Part shown: piece after piece, positions 26,426 to 34,667 of the stretch
How positions within the stretch are numbered: position 1 is the first letter of the stretch
Layout: each line of letters begins with the position of its first letter
Assembly: GCA_030840645.1 (NCBI GenBank)
Contig: JAVEEC010000096.1
Location: 1-64,000, forward strand
Source: Frankiaceae bacterium
GTDB lineage: Bacteria; Actinomycetota; Actinomycetes; BP-191
Length of the DNA: 64,000 nucleotides
Direction: 5' to 3'
The notes under the pieces: model-generated
The model's database searches: none
Seen by the model: only the letters and a program-made list of their open reading frames with translations
What the model was told of the DNA's origin: nothing
Position numbers and translations under genes: made by a program

Positions 26426-27634
26426 GTGCGACAGCGCCGGCTCATCAAGCTCGCAGCACCCGTCGTGATCGGTGGTCTCGTCCTCGCCGCGTGCGGCACG
26501 AAGAAGGAGAACACCGGGAACACCGGCACCACCAACAAGGTAGCCAAGATCGGCGTGATCGCCCCGCTCTCGGGCGACCTCTCCGCGCTGGGTCTCGGCA
26601 TCAAGAACGGCGTGGACCTCGCCATCAAGCAGGCGAACGACGCCAAGAAGGTCAACGGCTGGACGCTCCAGCTCGCGGCCGAGGACGACACCGCCACCGC
26701 GAACGTCGGCGCGCAGGTCGCCGCCAAGCTCAAGAGCGACGCGCAGGTCGTCGGCGTCGTCGGCACGCTGAACTCCAGCGTCGCCCAGCAGGTGGCGCCG
26801 GTCCTCCAGAGCGGCAACATCGTCCAGATCTCGCCGGCCAACACCGGTGTGGCGCTGACCGGCCGCGACAAGCTGCCGAACCAGAAGCGCGTCTACTCCA
26901 ACTACTTCCGCGTCGCGACCACGGACGACGTCCAGGGGCCGTTCGCCGCGCAGTACCTCGCGAGCACGGGCGTCAAGAAGCTCGCGATCGTCCACGACAA
27001 GAAGACCTACGGCCAGGGCCTGGCCACGGCCGTCGCGGCCGAGTTCACGAAGAACGGCGGCACGGTCACCAGCACCGAGACCGTCAACCCGGGCGACAAG
27101 ATCTTCTCCGGCGTGGTCACGAAGATCCGGGCCGACAAGCCGGACGCCGTGTACTACGGCGGCGAGTTCCCCGAGGCGGCGCCGCTGTCCAAGCAGCTGC
27201 ACGCGGCGGGCTTCACCGGCCCGGTCATGGGCGGTGACGGCATCTACTCGCAGAAGTTCATCGACAACGGCGGCGTCCAGGGTGACCTGTCCACCTCCGT
27301 CGGCGCGCCGACCGAGTCGCTCGCGTCCGCGCAGGCGTTCGTGACCGCGTACAAGGCGGCCGGCTACAGCGAGCCGTTCGAGGCGTACGGCGCCTACGCG
27401 TACGACGCGGCGAACGTCATCATCGAGGCGCTGTCGAAGACGCTCCCCGGCAAGACCGCGATCGACGACACCGTCCGCAAGTCGGTGATCGACGCCGTGC
27501 AGAACACCACGATCTCCGGTGTGACCGGCCAGGTCGCGTTCGACGCGTACGGCGACACCACGACCAAGGTGCTCACCGTCTACACGGTCGACAACAAGAA
27601 GTGGGTCGCGAAGAAGACCGACACCTTCAAGTAG
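26426..27634 (+). CDS. livK: Branched-chain amino acid ABC transporter, substrate-binding lipoprotein
   Basis: A 402-residue periplasmic-type binding protein of the Leu/Ile/Val family. The N-terminus is a lipoprotein signal (VVIGGLVLAACG), followed by a Gly/Thr/Asn linker. The mature fold starts KIGVIAPLSGDLSALGLGIKNG and includes GVVGTLNSSVAQQVAP, the hinge serine area and YGAYAYDAANVIIEAL. It captures amino acids or related compounds outside the cell for LivHMGF. The GTG follows GAGGAGGGAG. A terminator hairpin follows, so this gene is likely expressed above the rest. Confidence 0.92.
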   Translation: MRQRRLIKLAAPVVIGGLVLAACGTKKENTGNTGTTNKVAKIGVIAPLSGDLSALGLGIKNGVDLAIKQANDAKKVNGWTLQLAAEDDTATANVGAQVAAKLKSDAQVVGVVGTLNSSVAQQVAPVLQSGNIVQISPANTGVALTGRDKLPNQKRVYSNYFRVATTDDVQGPFAAQYLASTGVKKLAIVHDKKTYGQGLATAVAAEFTKNGGTVTSTETVNPGDKIFSGVVTKIRADKPDAVYYGGEFPEAAPLSKQLHAAGFTGPVMGGDGIYSQKFIDNGGVQGDLSTSVGAPTESLASAQAFVTAYKAAGYSEPFEAYGAYAYDAANVIIEALSKTLPGKTAIDDTVRKSVIDAVQNTTISGVTGQVAFDAYGDTTTKVLTVYTVDNKKWVAKKTDTFK

Positions 27635-27650
27635 ACCGTTCGTCGGCGAA

Positions 27651-27683
27651 CGAGGGGCAGGGCGTTCTACGCTCTGCCCCTCG
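27651..27683 (+). terminator. Terminator between livK and livH
   Basis: A 15-base-pair stem (one G-T pair) with a three-base loop spans 27651-27683 and is followed by TTT. It lies 16 bases after the livK stop and 18 before the livH start. Partial termination here would give more binding protein than permease. Confidence 0.8.
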
Positions 27684-27701
27684 TTTGGACCCGGAGGCAG
27701 C

Positions 27702-28670
27702 GTGAGCCAGTTCGCGCAGCAGCTTGTCAACGGAATCGTGCTCGGCGCGCTGTACGGCCTGATCGCCCTCGGCTACACGATGGTGTACGGCATCATCCAG
27801 CTGATCAACTTCGCCCACGGCGAGGTGTTCATGATCGGCGCGTTCGGCGGCCTGGCGTTCTACACGAAGGTCCTGCCGGACGGCGTGCCGGCGCCGATTG
27901 CGCTCGTGCTGGTGCTGCTGGCGGCGATCGCGACCAGCGTGGCGACCGCGGTGATCATGGAACGGTTCGCCTACCGGCCGCTGCGCAACGCCCCCCGGCT
28001 CGCCCCGCTCATCACGGCGATCGGCGTGTCGCTGTTCCTCCAGGAGCTGGTCCGCCTCTACTACTTCGACGGCGGCGCGAAGAGCGACCGGCCGTTCCCG
28101 CAGCTCATCTCCGCCAAGAACATCTATATCGGCGGCACGACCACGAAGGTCGCCGGCAGGACAGTGCACAACGGGGGCGTGCAGATCTCGGCCGTCGACA
28201 TGTTCGTCGTCGTGGCCGCGATCGTGCTGATGATCGCGCTGTCGACGTTCGTCCGGCGCAGCCGTACCGGCAAGGCGATGCAGGCCACCGCGCAGGACCG
28301 CGACACCGCGCAGCTCATGGGCATCGACACCAACAAGATCATCGTCATCGCGTTCGTGCTCGGCGCCTCTCTCGCGGGCGCGGCCGGCGTGATGCAGGGG
28401 CTCCAGGTCGGCACCATCGGCTTCAAGATGGGCTTCGTCGCCGGCATCAAGGCGTTCACCGCGGCGGTGCTCGGTGGCATCGGCAACATCGCGGGCGCCG
28501 TCCTCGGCGGCTTCCTCATCGGCATCGTCGAGGTCATGGCGACGCAGTACGCGCCGAACCCGCTCGACGGCGGCGCGTGGAAGGACGTGTGGGCGTTCGT
28601 CGTCCTCATCATCGTGCTGGTCTTCCGGCCGGCCGGCCTGCTCGGCGAGCGCGTGACGAGCCGCGCGTGA
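27702..28670 (+). CDS. livH: Branched-chain amino acid ABC transporter permease
   Basis: A 322-residue membrane permease with about eight helices. The family opening QQLVNGIVLGALYGLIALGYTMVYG (seen as LVNGIVLGALYGL and GYTMVYGI) and INFAHGEVFM are clear. The coupling segment to the ATPases is GKAMQATAQDRDTAQLMGID, and GGIGNIAGAVLGG near the end is typical of LivH. The GTG follows GGAGG. It overlaps livM at the stop. It forms the channel with LivM. Confidence 0.93.
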   Translation: MSQFAQQLVNGIVLGALYGLIALGYTMVYGIIQLINFAHGEVFMIGAFGGLAFYTKVLPDGVPAPIALVLVLLAAIATSVATAVIMERFAYRPLRNAPRLAPLITAIGVSLFLQELVRLYYFDGGAKSDRPFPQLISAKNIYIGGTTTKVAGRTVHNGGVQISAVDMFVVVAAIVLMIALSTFVRRSRTGKAMQATAQDRDTAQLMGIDTNKIIVIAFVLGASLAGAAGVMQGLQVGTIGFKMGFVAGIKAFTAAVLGGIGNIAGAVLGGFLIGIVEVMATQYAPNPLDGGAWKDVWAFVVLIIVLVFRPAGLLGERVTSRA

Positions 28671-30337
28671 TCACCACTCTGATCCGGATCCGCGCTTCGG
28701 CCGAACGTCTCGGAGCCCAGCTCGGCCCGGCGCGCCGTCCGGTCGCCCTCGGCGGCCTCGTGCTGGTCCTCGTCGGCTGCTTCTCACCATGGGCCACGTT
28801 CGCCGGCTTCCCCGGCCAGATGACGCTGGCGTACCCCGGGGGCACCCGGCTCTACTGCCTGCTGCTCGCGCTGGGCGGCCTGCTCGAGCTGGTGCCGTTG
28901 CACGGCCGGCGGCGGGCGGGCGAGCTGGCAGCGTTCGGCTGCCTCGGCATCGCTCTGTACACGACCATCTCGATCGCGAACGAGGGCGGCGGGATCGTCA
29001 ACGTCTCGTTCGGCGCGTGGCTCACGCTGGTCGGCGCGTTCGCGCTGCTGGCCGGGCTCTCCGCCCTGCCGGACGACGACACGCCGCCCGCCCTGTCGGA
29101 CGGACCGCCATGGCTCGGCCTGCTCGCGATCATCGCGGTCCTCGGCGGGGTGCTGGCCCTCGTCGTCGAGGGCCTGAAGATCGAGTCGTCCGGGCAGTTC
29201 ATCTGCTTCCTGGTGGCGATCGTGTTCGGGGTGCTCGCACTGGCCCGGCTCGGCATCGTCGCGTGGTTCCAGCGGGCCGCCGAGCGCTACCGCACGGTCA
29301 CGCTTGCCGCGGCCCTGATCAGCGCCGCGGTGTTCCCGTTCACCCAGAACGGCAGCGACTACTGGCTGCGCGTCGGCGCCTCGGTCGGTGTGTTCGCCGC
29401 CGCCGCGATCGGCCTCAACGTCGTCGTCGGCCTGGCCGGGCTGCTCGACCTCGGCTACATCGCGTTCTTCGGCGTCGGCGCGTACGTCGGCGCGACATTC
29501 TCCGGCGCGACCGCGTCCAACGCACACGTGCACCTGCCGTTCCTGGCCGTTGTGGTGCTGGGTGCGCTGGTGGCCGCGACGTTCGGCGTGCTGATCGGCG
29601 CGCCGACGCTGCGGTTGCGCGGCGACTACCTGGCGATCGTCACCCTCGCGTTCGGCGAGATCTTCCGCATCACGGCGAACAACCTCGACGGCCAGGCCGG
29701 CCCGAAGATCACCAACGGACCCAACGGCATCCCTGGCATCCCGAACCTCAAGGTGGGCGGCTTCGACTTCGGCGACGCGCACACGTTCCTCGGCGTGAAG
29801 ATCGGCTACTTCGCCAACTACTTCTGGGCCGAGCTGCTGCTCATCGTCGTCGTCGTGCTGATCTTCGTCCGGCTGAACCAGAGCCGCATCGGCCGGGCCT
29901 GGGTCGCCATCCGCGAGGACGAGACCGCGGCCGCCGCGATGGGCGTCAACACCGTCCGGCTGAAGTTGCTCGCGTTCGCGATCGGCGCCTTCCTCGCCGG
30001 CGCCGCGGGCACCCTCAACGCGCACCTCGCGACCCAGGTCGACCCGACGTCGTACGACTTCAACCAGTCGATCCTGCTGCTCGCGGCCGTCGTCCTCGGC
30101 GGCATGGGCACCATCGGCGGCGCGCTGCTCGGGTCAACGCTGCTCATCGTGCTGCCGGAGAAGCTCCGCTTCTTCCAGGAGAAGCGGATCCTCGTGTTCG
30201 GCATCGCGCTGATCCTGATGATGCGGTTCCGGCCGGAGGGCATCGTCCCGAACCGCCGCCGCCAACGGGAGTTCCACGACGCCGACAGCGGTGGGGACGC
30301 GATGGCGGCACCGCCCGGCGCCCCGGTGGCGACATGA
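28667..30337 (+). CDS. livM: Branched-chain amino acid ABC transporter permease, N-terminally extended
   Basis: A 556-residue permease, clearly longer than the usual 300-420. The C-terminal 320 residues are canonical LivM: GLNVVVGLAGLLDLGYIAFFGVGAY, RLRGDYLAIVTLAFGEI, GRAWVAIREDETAAAAMGVN and GGMGTIGGALLGS. The first 230 residues add about six more hydrophobic segments (LVLVLVGCFSPWATF, LLALGGLLELVPL, LTLVGAFALLAGL and others). They may be a separate membrane domain akin to the N-terminal part of E. coli LivM. GTG overlaps livH, and the stop overlaps livG. Confidence 0.9.
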   Translation: MITTLIRIRASAERLGAQLGPARRPVALGGLVLVLVGCFSPWATFAGFPGQMTLAYPGGTRLYCLLLALGGLLELVPLHGRRRAGELAAFGCLGIALYTTISIANEGGGIVNVSFGAWLTLVGAFALLAGLSALPDDDTPPALSDGPPWLGLLAIIAVLGGVLALVVEGLKIESSGQFICFLVAIVFGVLALARLGIVAWFQRAAERYRTVTLAAALISAAVFPFTQNGSDYWLRVGASVGVFAAAAIGLNVVVGLAGLLDLGYIAFFGVGAYVGATFSGATASNAHVHLPFLAVVVLGALVAATFGVLIGAPTLRLRGDYLAIVTLAFGEIFRITANNLDGQAGPKITNGPNGIPGIPNLKVGGFDFGDAHTFLGVKIGYFANYFWAELLLIVVVVLIFVRLNQSRIGRAWVAIREDETAAAAMGVNTVRLKLLAFAIGAFLAGAAGTLNAHLATQVDPTSYDFNQSILLLAAVVLGGMGTIGGALLGSTLLIVLPEKLRFFQEKRILVFGIALILMMRFRPEGIVPNRRRQREFHDADSGGDAMAAPPGAPVAT

Positions 30338-31143
30338 GTGCCGAGCCGGTGACCCCGACGATGACCGGCGTGGTCCTCCAAGCCGAGAGCGTCGTCAAGC
30401 GCTTCGGCGGCCTGACCGCCGTCAACGAGGTCGACTTCGTCGTCAACGACCGCGAGATCGTCGGCCTGATCGGTCCGAACGGCGCGGGCAAGACGACGTT
30501 CTTCAACTGCCTCACCGGCATGGAGGTCCCGACCGAGGGGCGGATCGTCTACCGCGGCCGGCCGCTCACCGGGAAGCCGTACGAGATCACCGCGCAGGGC
30601 CTCGCCAGGACGTTCCAGAACATCCGGCTCTTCCCGAACATGACCGCCCTGGAGAACGTCCTCGTCGGCCGCCACTGCCGGACCCGGGCAGGTGTCGCGT
30701 CCGTGGTCCTGCACGGCCCGCGGTACCGGCGCGAGGAGCGGGAGTCGGAGGAACGCGCCAGGGAGCTGCTGGAGTTCGTCAGCCTCGGCCGCGCCATCGA
30801 CACGCTCGCCAAGAACCTCCCGTACGGCGACCAGCGCCGCCTGGAGATCGCCCGCGCGCTGGCGACCGACCCGGGCCTGCTGCTGCTCGACGAGCCGACT
30901 GCCGGCATGAACCCGCAGGAGACCATCGCCGCGATGCAGCTGGTCCGCAAGGTCCGCGACAACGGCCTCGCGGTCGTCGTGATCGAGCACGACATGAAGT
31001 TCATCTTCAACCTCTGCGACCGGGTCGCGGTCCTGGTCCAGGGCCGGAAGCTGGTCGAGGGCACGCCCACCGAGGTGCAGGCCGACCCGCGCGTCGTCGA
31101 GGCGTACCTCGGCACGCCCGCAACCGGAGAGGCCGCGTCGTGA
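30334..31143 (+). CDS. livG: Branched-chain amino acid ABC transporter ATPase
   Basis: A 269-residue ABC ATPase. Walker A is IGPNGAGKTT and Walker B is LLLLDEPTAGMNP. The ABC signature is changed to NLPYGDQRRLEIARAL, the usual LivG variant. ARTFQNIRLFPNMTALENV is also a LivG hallmark, and the switch histidine is in VVIEHDM. It pairs with LivF on the cytosolic side of LivHM. ATG overlaps livM; the stop overlaps livF. Confidence 0.93.
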   Translation: MSAEPVTPTMTGVVLQAESVVKRFGGLTAVNEVDFVVNDREIVGLIGPNGAGKTTFFNCLTGMEVPTEGRIVYRGRPLTGKPYEITAQGLARTFQNIRLFPNMTALENVLVGRHCRTRAGVASVVLHGPRYRREERESEERARELLEFVSLGRAIDTLAKNLPYGDQRRLEIARALATDPGLLLLDEPTAGMNPQETIAAMQLVRKVRDNGLAVVVIEHDMKFIFNLCDRVAVLVQGRKLVEGTPTEVQADPRVVEAYLGTPATGEAAS

Positions 31144-31859
31144 CCGAGGCGATGCTGGAGGTCCGCGACCTGCGGGTCTCGTACGGCAAGATCGAGGCCG
31201 TCAAGGGCATCTCGTTCTCGGTCGGCGCGGGCCAGGTCGTGACCCTGATCGGCGGCAACGGCGCGGGCAAGACGACGACGCTGCGTACCCTCTCGGGCCT
31301 GCTCCCGGCCGTCTCCGGCGAGGTGTGGTTCGAGGGCGAACGCATCGACGGTCGCCCCGCGCACGAGATCGTCAAGCGCGGCATCGCCCACTCGCCGGAG
31401 GGGCGCAAGATCTTCCCCCGGATGACCGTCGCCGAGAACCTCGAGCTCGGCGCGTTCACCCGCCGCGACCGCGCCGCCGTCGGCGAGGACATCGCGCGCG
31501 TCTACGAGCTGTTCCCGGTCCTCGGCGAACGCTCGACGCAGGCCGCCGGCACGCTCTCCGGCGGCGAGCAGCAGATGCTCGCGATGGGCCGGGCGATGAT
31601 GTCGCGGCCGCGGCTGCTGATGCTGGACGAGCCGTCGATGGGGCTGTCGCCGATCATGATGGAACGCATCTTCTCGACCATTCGCACGCTGAAGGACTCC
31701 GGCACCACGATCCTGCTGGTCGAGCAGAACGCGCAGGCCGCGCTCACCCTCGCCGACCAGGGGTACGTCATCGAGACCGGCTCGATCGTCCTCGCCGACG
31801 AGGGCCGCAAGCTGCTCGGCAACGAGCAGGTGCGCAAGGCGTACCTCGGCGAGGACTAG
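31140..31859 (+). CDS. livF: Branched-chain amino acid ABC transporter ATPase
   Basis: The 239-residue second ATPase of the system. It has IGGNGAGKTT (Walker A), LSGGEQQMLAMGRAMM (signature), LLMLDEPSMGLSP (Walker B) and LLVEQNAQAAL (switch region), all typical of LivF. SPEGRKIFPRMTVAENL is diagnostic. It ends the five-gene liv cluster. The following 260 bases hold GC-rich hairpins and no convincing gene. Confidence 0.93.
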   Translation: MTEAMLEVRDLRVSYGKIEAVKGISFSVGAGQVVTLIGGNGAGKTTTLRTLSGLLPAVSGEVWFEGERIDGRPAHEIVKRGIAHSPEGRKIFPRMTVAENLELGAFTRRDRAAVGEDIARVYELFPVLGERSTQAAGTLSGGEQQMLAMGRAMMSRPRLLMLDEPSMGLSPIMMERIFSTIRTLKDSGTTILLVEQNAQAALTLADQGYVIETGSIVLADEGRKLLGNEQVRKAYLGED

Positions 31860-31978
31860 CGCGGATCCGGCCCGGAAGTTGCCGAAACCCGGGATGCCTT
31901 TGGCTCCGCCGAGGACTTCCCCGTCCCTCGGTGTTCTCTACTCGGCGTCCCGGGCCTCGCGGCCGCGCGGCGCAGGGC

Positions 31979-32006
31979 GGCACCCCGGTGGAAGGGGAGG
32001 GGTGCC
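31979..32006 (+). terminator. Hairpin in the gap after livF
   Basis: GGCACCCC and GGGGTGCC pair with a 12-base loop. A second weaker stem (CCGAGG with CCTCGG) lies near 31910-31940. No T-run follows either. They probably end the liv transcript. The rest of 31860-32106 shows no supported gene. Confidence 0.45.
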
Positions 32007-32106
32007 GGCATGCGACGCGGGCCTGCGCCAAGTTAGTCCCGCCGCACGCGCCCGTCAACGGTCGGATTTCCGCTGCGGCGCAACGATCTTGAGCGGGTCG
32101 CGCGCG

Positions 32107-32112
32107 TAGTGT
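32107..32112 (+). promoter_or_regulatory. -10 box for the decarboxylase gene
   Basis: TAGTGT ends 8 bases before the ATG at 32121. There is only a weak ACGAGG between. It supports that ATG over the GTG at 32109, which lies inside the box. Confidence 0.4.
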
Positions 32113-32120
32113 CACGAGGC

Positions 32121-33527
32121 ATGGCAGCGCCGCGCGAGTCGTTCCACATGACCTCCGACGAGTTCCGCGCCCACGGCCGGGCCGTGGTCGACTGGGTCGC
32201 CGACTACCTCGACCGGGTCGGTGACCTGCCGGTCGCGAGCGCCGTCGAGCCGGGCGCCGTCAGGGCCGCGCTGCCGCCCGCGCCGCCGGAGCGCGGGGAA
32301 CCGTTCGCGGCGATGCTCCGCGACCTCGACGAGGTCGTCATGCCGGGCATCACGCACTGGCAGTCGCCGAACTTCTATGGCTTCTTCCCGTGCAACGGCT
32401 CGGGCCCCGCGATCCTCGGCGACCTCGTCTCCACCGGCCTCGGCGTCCAGGGCATGCTCTGGGCGACCAGCCCGGCCGTGACCGAGCTGGAGACGCACGT
32501 CCTCGACTGGGTGGTCGACCTCCTCGCGCTGCCCGAGCGGTTCCGGTCGACCGGTGCCGGCGGCGGCGTCATCCAGGACAGCGCGTCCAGCGCGACGCTC
32601 TGCGCCCTGATCGCGGCCCGCGAACGCGCCGGGGCGCCGTACGGCACCCTCGCCGGCTACACCTCGACCCAGGCCCACTCCTCCGTCGAGAAGGCGTGGC
32701 GGGTCGCCGGGCTCGACCCGGCGAATCTCCGCCAGGTCCCGGTGGACGCCGCGTTCGCGATGCGCCCGGACGCCCTGGCAACGCTGCTCGCCGCGGACGT
32801 CGAGGCCGGGCTGCGGCCCACCTACGTCGTCGCCACCGTCGGCACGACCTCGTCGAACGCCGTCGACCCGCTCCCTGCCATCGCGGCGGCCCTGGTCGGA
32901 ACGAACGCCTGGCTGCACGTCGACGCCGCTATGTCCGGCACCGCCGCCGTCTGCCCCGAGTACCGCTGGATCCACGACGGCCTGGACCGCGCCGACTCGT
33001 ACTGCTTCAACCCGCACAAGTGGATGTTCACGTCGTTCGACTGCGACGCGTTCTACGTCGCCGACCGGGCCGCGCTCACCCGCGCGCTGTCGATCGTGCC
33101 CGAGTACCTCCGCAACGCCGCCTCGGACAGCGGCGCGGTCGTCGACTACCGGGACTGGCAGATCCCGCTGGGGCGGCGGTTCCGGGCGCTGAAGCTCTGG
33201 TTCGTCATCCGCCACTACGGCGCCGAGGGGCTGCGCCACCACGTCCGCGAGCACGTCGCGCTCGCGCAGGAGCTGGCGGCCTGGATCGACGCCGACCCGC
33301 GCCTCGTCCTCTCGGTGCCCCCGCCGCTCAACCTCGTCTGCTTCCGCCACGTCGAGGGCGACGCCAGGACGCAGGCGCTGCTCGACGCGCTGAACGGCAC
33401 GGGGGAGGCGTACCTCACGCACACCAGGCTCGGCGACAACCTGACGATCCGGGTCTCGGTCGGCGCGACGCAGACCAGGCGGGAGCACGTCGAACGGCTC
33501 CGCGCGCTGGTCGACTTTCACGCTTGA
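32121..33527 (+). CDS. PLP-dependent group II amino acid decarboxylase
   Basis: A 468-residue enzyme of the aromatic-L-amino-acid decarboxylase family. Signs are the N-terminal HWQSPNFYGFFP, GGGVIQDSASSATL, the PLP-stacking histidine in AWLHVDAAMSGTAA, and the PLP lysine in CFNPHKWMFTSFDCDAF. Plant and animal homologues act on dopa, tyrosine or tryptophan; substrate cannot be fixed here, but its length and order match the tyrosine/tryptophan group. It stands alone. An ATG inside the N-terminus (MTSDEF) is an alternative start. Confidence 0.88.
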   Translation: MAAPRESFHMTSDEFRAHGRAVVDWVADYLDRVGDLPVASAVEPGAVRAALPPAPPERGEPFAAMLRDLDEVVMPGITHWQSPNFYGFFPCNGSGPAILGDLVSTGLGVQGMLWATSPAVTELETHVLDWVVDLLALPERFRSTGAGGGVIQDSASSATLCALIAARERAGAPYGTLAGYTSTQAHSSVEKAWRVAGLDPANLRQVPVDAAFAMRPDALATLLAADVEAGLRPTYVVATVGTTSSNAVDPLPAIAAALVGTNAWLHVDAAMSGTAAVCPEYRWIHDGLDRADSYCFNPHKWMFTSFDCDAFYVADRAALTRALSIVPEYLRNAASDSGAVVDYRDWQIPLGRRFRALKLWFVIRHYGAEGLRHHVREHVALAQELAAWIDADPRLVLSVPPPLNLVCFRHVEGDARTQALLDALNGTGEAYLTHTRLGDNLTIRVSVGATQTRREHVERLRALVDFHA

Positions 33528-33538
33528 TAACGAACGGG

Positions 33539-33567
33539 TTACGGTCACCCTCGGCAGCGGCTAGTCT
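33539..33567 (+). promoter_or_regulatory. Promoter of the acetyltransferase gene
   Basis: TTACGG (33539-33544) and TAGTCT (33562-33567) are spaced by 17 bases, a good vegetative promoter. A leader of about 50 bases with GAGGGAGG precedes the GTG. Confidence 0.5.
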
Positions 33568-33622
33568 TCGGTCAGTCGGCCGGGGGAGGCTCGCACCCAG
33601 CAGATCCAGCGAGGGAGGCTCC

Positions 33623-34222
33623 GTGTCGCGTTCGGCCGTGAGCGTACGTAGGGCGGTGCCCGGGGACGTACCTGCCCTCGTCGCGCTGTGGGAGCAGCTC
33701 CGCGAGGAGGGGCTGCGCCGCCGGGGGAACGCCGTCGAGACTCCGGACCTCGCCGCGGGCCGGTTCGAGCTCGCGCTCGCCGACGACGCGACCCGGGTCG
33801 TCGTCGCGGTGGTCGAGGACGAGATCATCGGCATGGCCCAGCTCTGCCGTACGCCGCCGACGCTGCTCGCCGACTCCTCGTCGGTGGAGCTGACCGCGAT
33901 GTGCGTCGCCGACGCGCACCGCCGCCGCGGCGCCGGCAAGGCGCTGGTGGCCGCGGCCGTCGGGTACGCCGACGAGCTCGACGCCGAGAGCGTGATCGTC
34001 AGCGTGTTCCCGCAGCACCGCGAGGCGAACCGGTTCTACGCCCGCCTCGGCTTCGCCCCCCTCGTCGTCCGCCGGGTGGCCAGCGTCGCCGCGCTGCGGC
34101 GCCGCCTCGGCTCGCCGGAGGCCCGCGCGTCGCTGCTGCGCCGCGAGCTGCACGTCCCCCGCCGGGCCACGATCCGCCGCCTGGCGACCCGGCCGATCGC
34201 CGTTCCGCAGAAGCGGGACTAG
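33623..34222 (+). CDS. GNAT family N-acetyltransferase
   Basis: A 199-residue acetyl-CoA-dependent transferase. The fold starts VRRAVPGDVPALVALWEQL. The acetyl-CoA binding motif A is visible as VELTAMCVADAHRRRGAGKALV, in its parts TAMCVADAHRRRGAG. EANRFYARLGF is the usual late strand-helix. A basic C-terminal stretch of about 45 residues follows the domain (RRLGSPEARASLLRRELHV). Target unknown. Its TAG shares the bases CTAG with the stop of the convergent thioesterase gene. Confidence 0.85.
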   Translation: MSRSAVSVRRAVPGDVPALVALWEQLREEGLRRRGNAVETPDLAAGRFELALADDATRVVVAVVEDEIIGMAQLCRTPPTLLADSSSVELTAMCVADAHRRRGAGKALVAAAVGYADELDAESVIVSVFPQHREANRFYARLGFAPLVVRRVASVAALRRRLGSPEARASLLRRELHVPRRATIRRLATRPIAVPQKRD

Positions 34223-34644
34223 CTCTCTCTCAGCGCGCACGTCAGGCGGGCGCTGCACACGAGCCGCCCCTCCTCGTCGACGATCGTCACGGCCCAGGTC
34301 GCGACGGTCCGCCCCTGGTGCAGCGGCGTCGCCGTCCCCGTCACGATCCCGGACCGCACGCCCCGGTGGTGGGTCGCGTTGATGTCGACGCCCATCGCGA
34401 TCCGGTCTGGCCAGCCGTGCAACGCCGCACCGAGCGACGCCAGGCTCTCGGCCAGCACGCAGGACGCGCCGCCGTGCAGGAGGCCGTACGGCTGGGTGTT
34501 GCCCTCGACCGGCATCGTGCCGACCACGCGTTCCCGGGACGCGGACGTGATCACGATGCCCATCCGCTCGCCGAGCGTCCCGCGCGTCGACTCCTGGAGC
34601 GCCGCGACGACCTGGGCCTCGTTCTCGAACGCTCCGCCTGTCAC
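34219..34644 (-). CDS. Hotdog-fold thioesterase (PaaI/YbgC-like)
   Basis: A 141-residue acyl-CoA thioesterase-like protein. The hotdog helix segment GNTQPYGLLHGGASCVLAESLAS and the strand VDINATHHRGVRSGIVTG (each in parts) match the PaaI-like group, with HGG as the active-site turn. It may hydrolyse aromatic or other CoA esters. It is divergent from polA across a symmetric -10 site. The GTG start lies 6 bases from TAGAGT, so it is probably leaderless. The stop interlocks with the GNAT stop. Confidence 0.86.
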   Translation of the reverse strand: MTGGAFENEAQVVAALQESTRGTLGERMGIVITSASRERVVGTMPVEGNTQPYGLLHGGASCVLAESLASLGAALHGWPDRIAMGVDINATHHRGVRSGIVTGTATPLHQGRTVATWAVTIVDEEGRLVCSARLTCALRES

Positions 34645-34650
34645 ACCCCG

Positions 34651-34660
34651 ACTCTAGGAT
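34651..34660. promoter_or_regulatory. Bidirectional -10 element for the thioesterase and polA genes
   Basis: ACTCTAGGAT reads as TAGGAT on the plus strand (34655-34660) and TAGAGT on the minus strand (34656-34651), sharing the central TA. The minus box is 6 bases from the thioesterase GTG, and the plus box is 7 bases from the GTG at 34668. The layout is the same as at hisD. Confidence 0.6.
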
Positions 34661-34667
34661 GAACGAC

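Noticed and set aside
31879-32109. 76-residue plus-strand frame in the gap after livF
   Set aside because: Low-complexity Arg/Pro/Gly composition, no ribosome binding site, and it runs through two hairpins and into a promoter.
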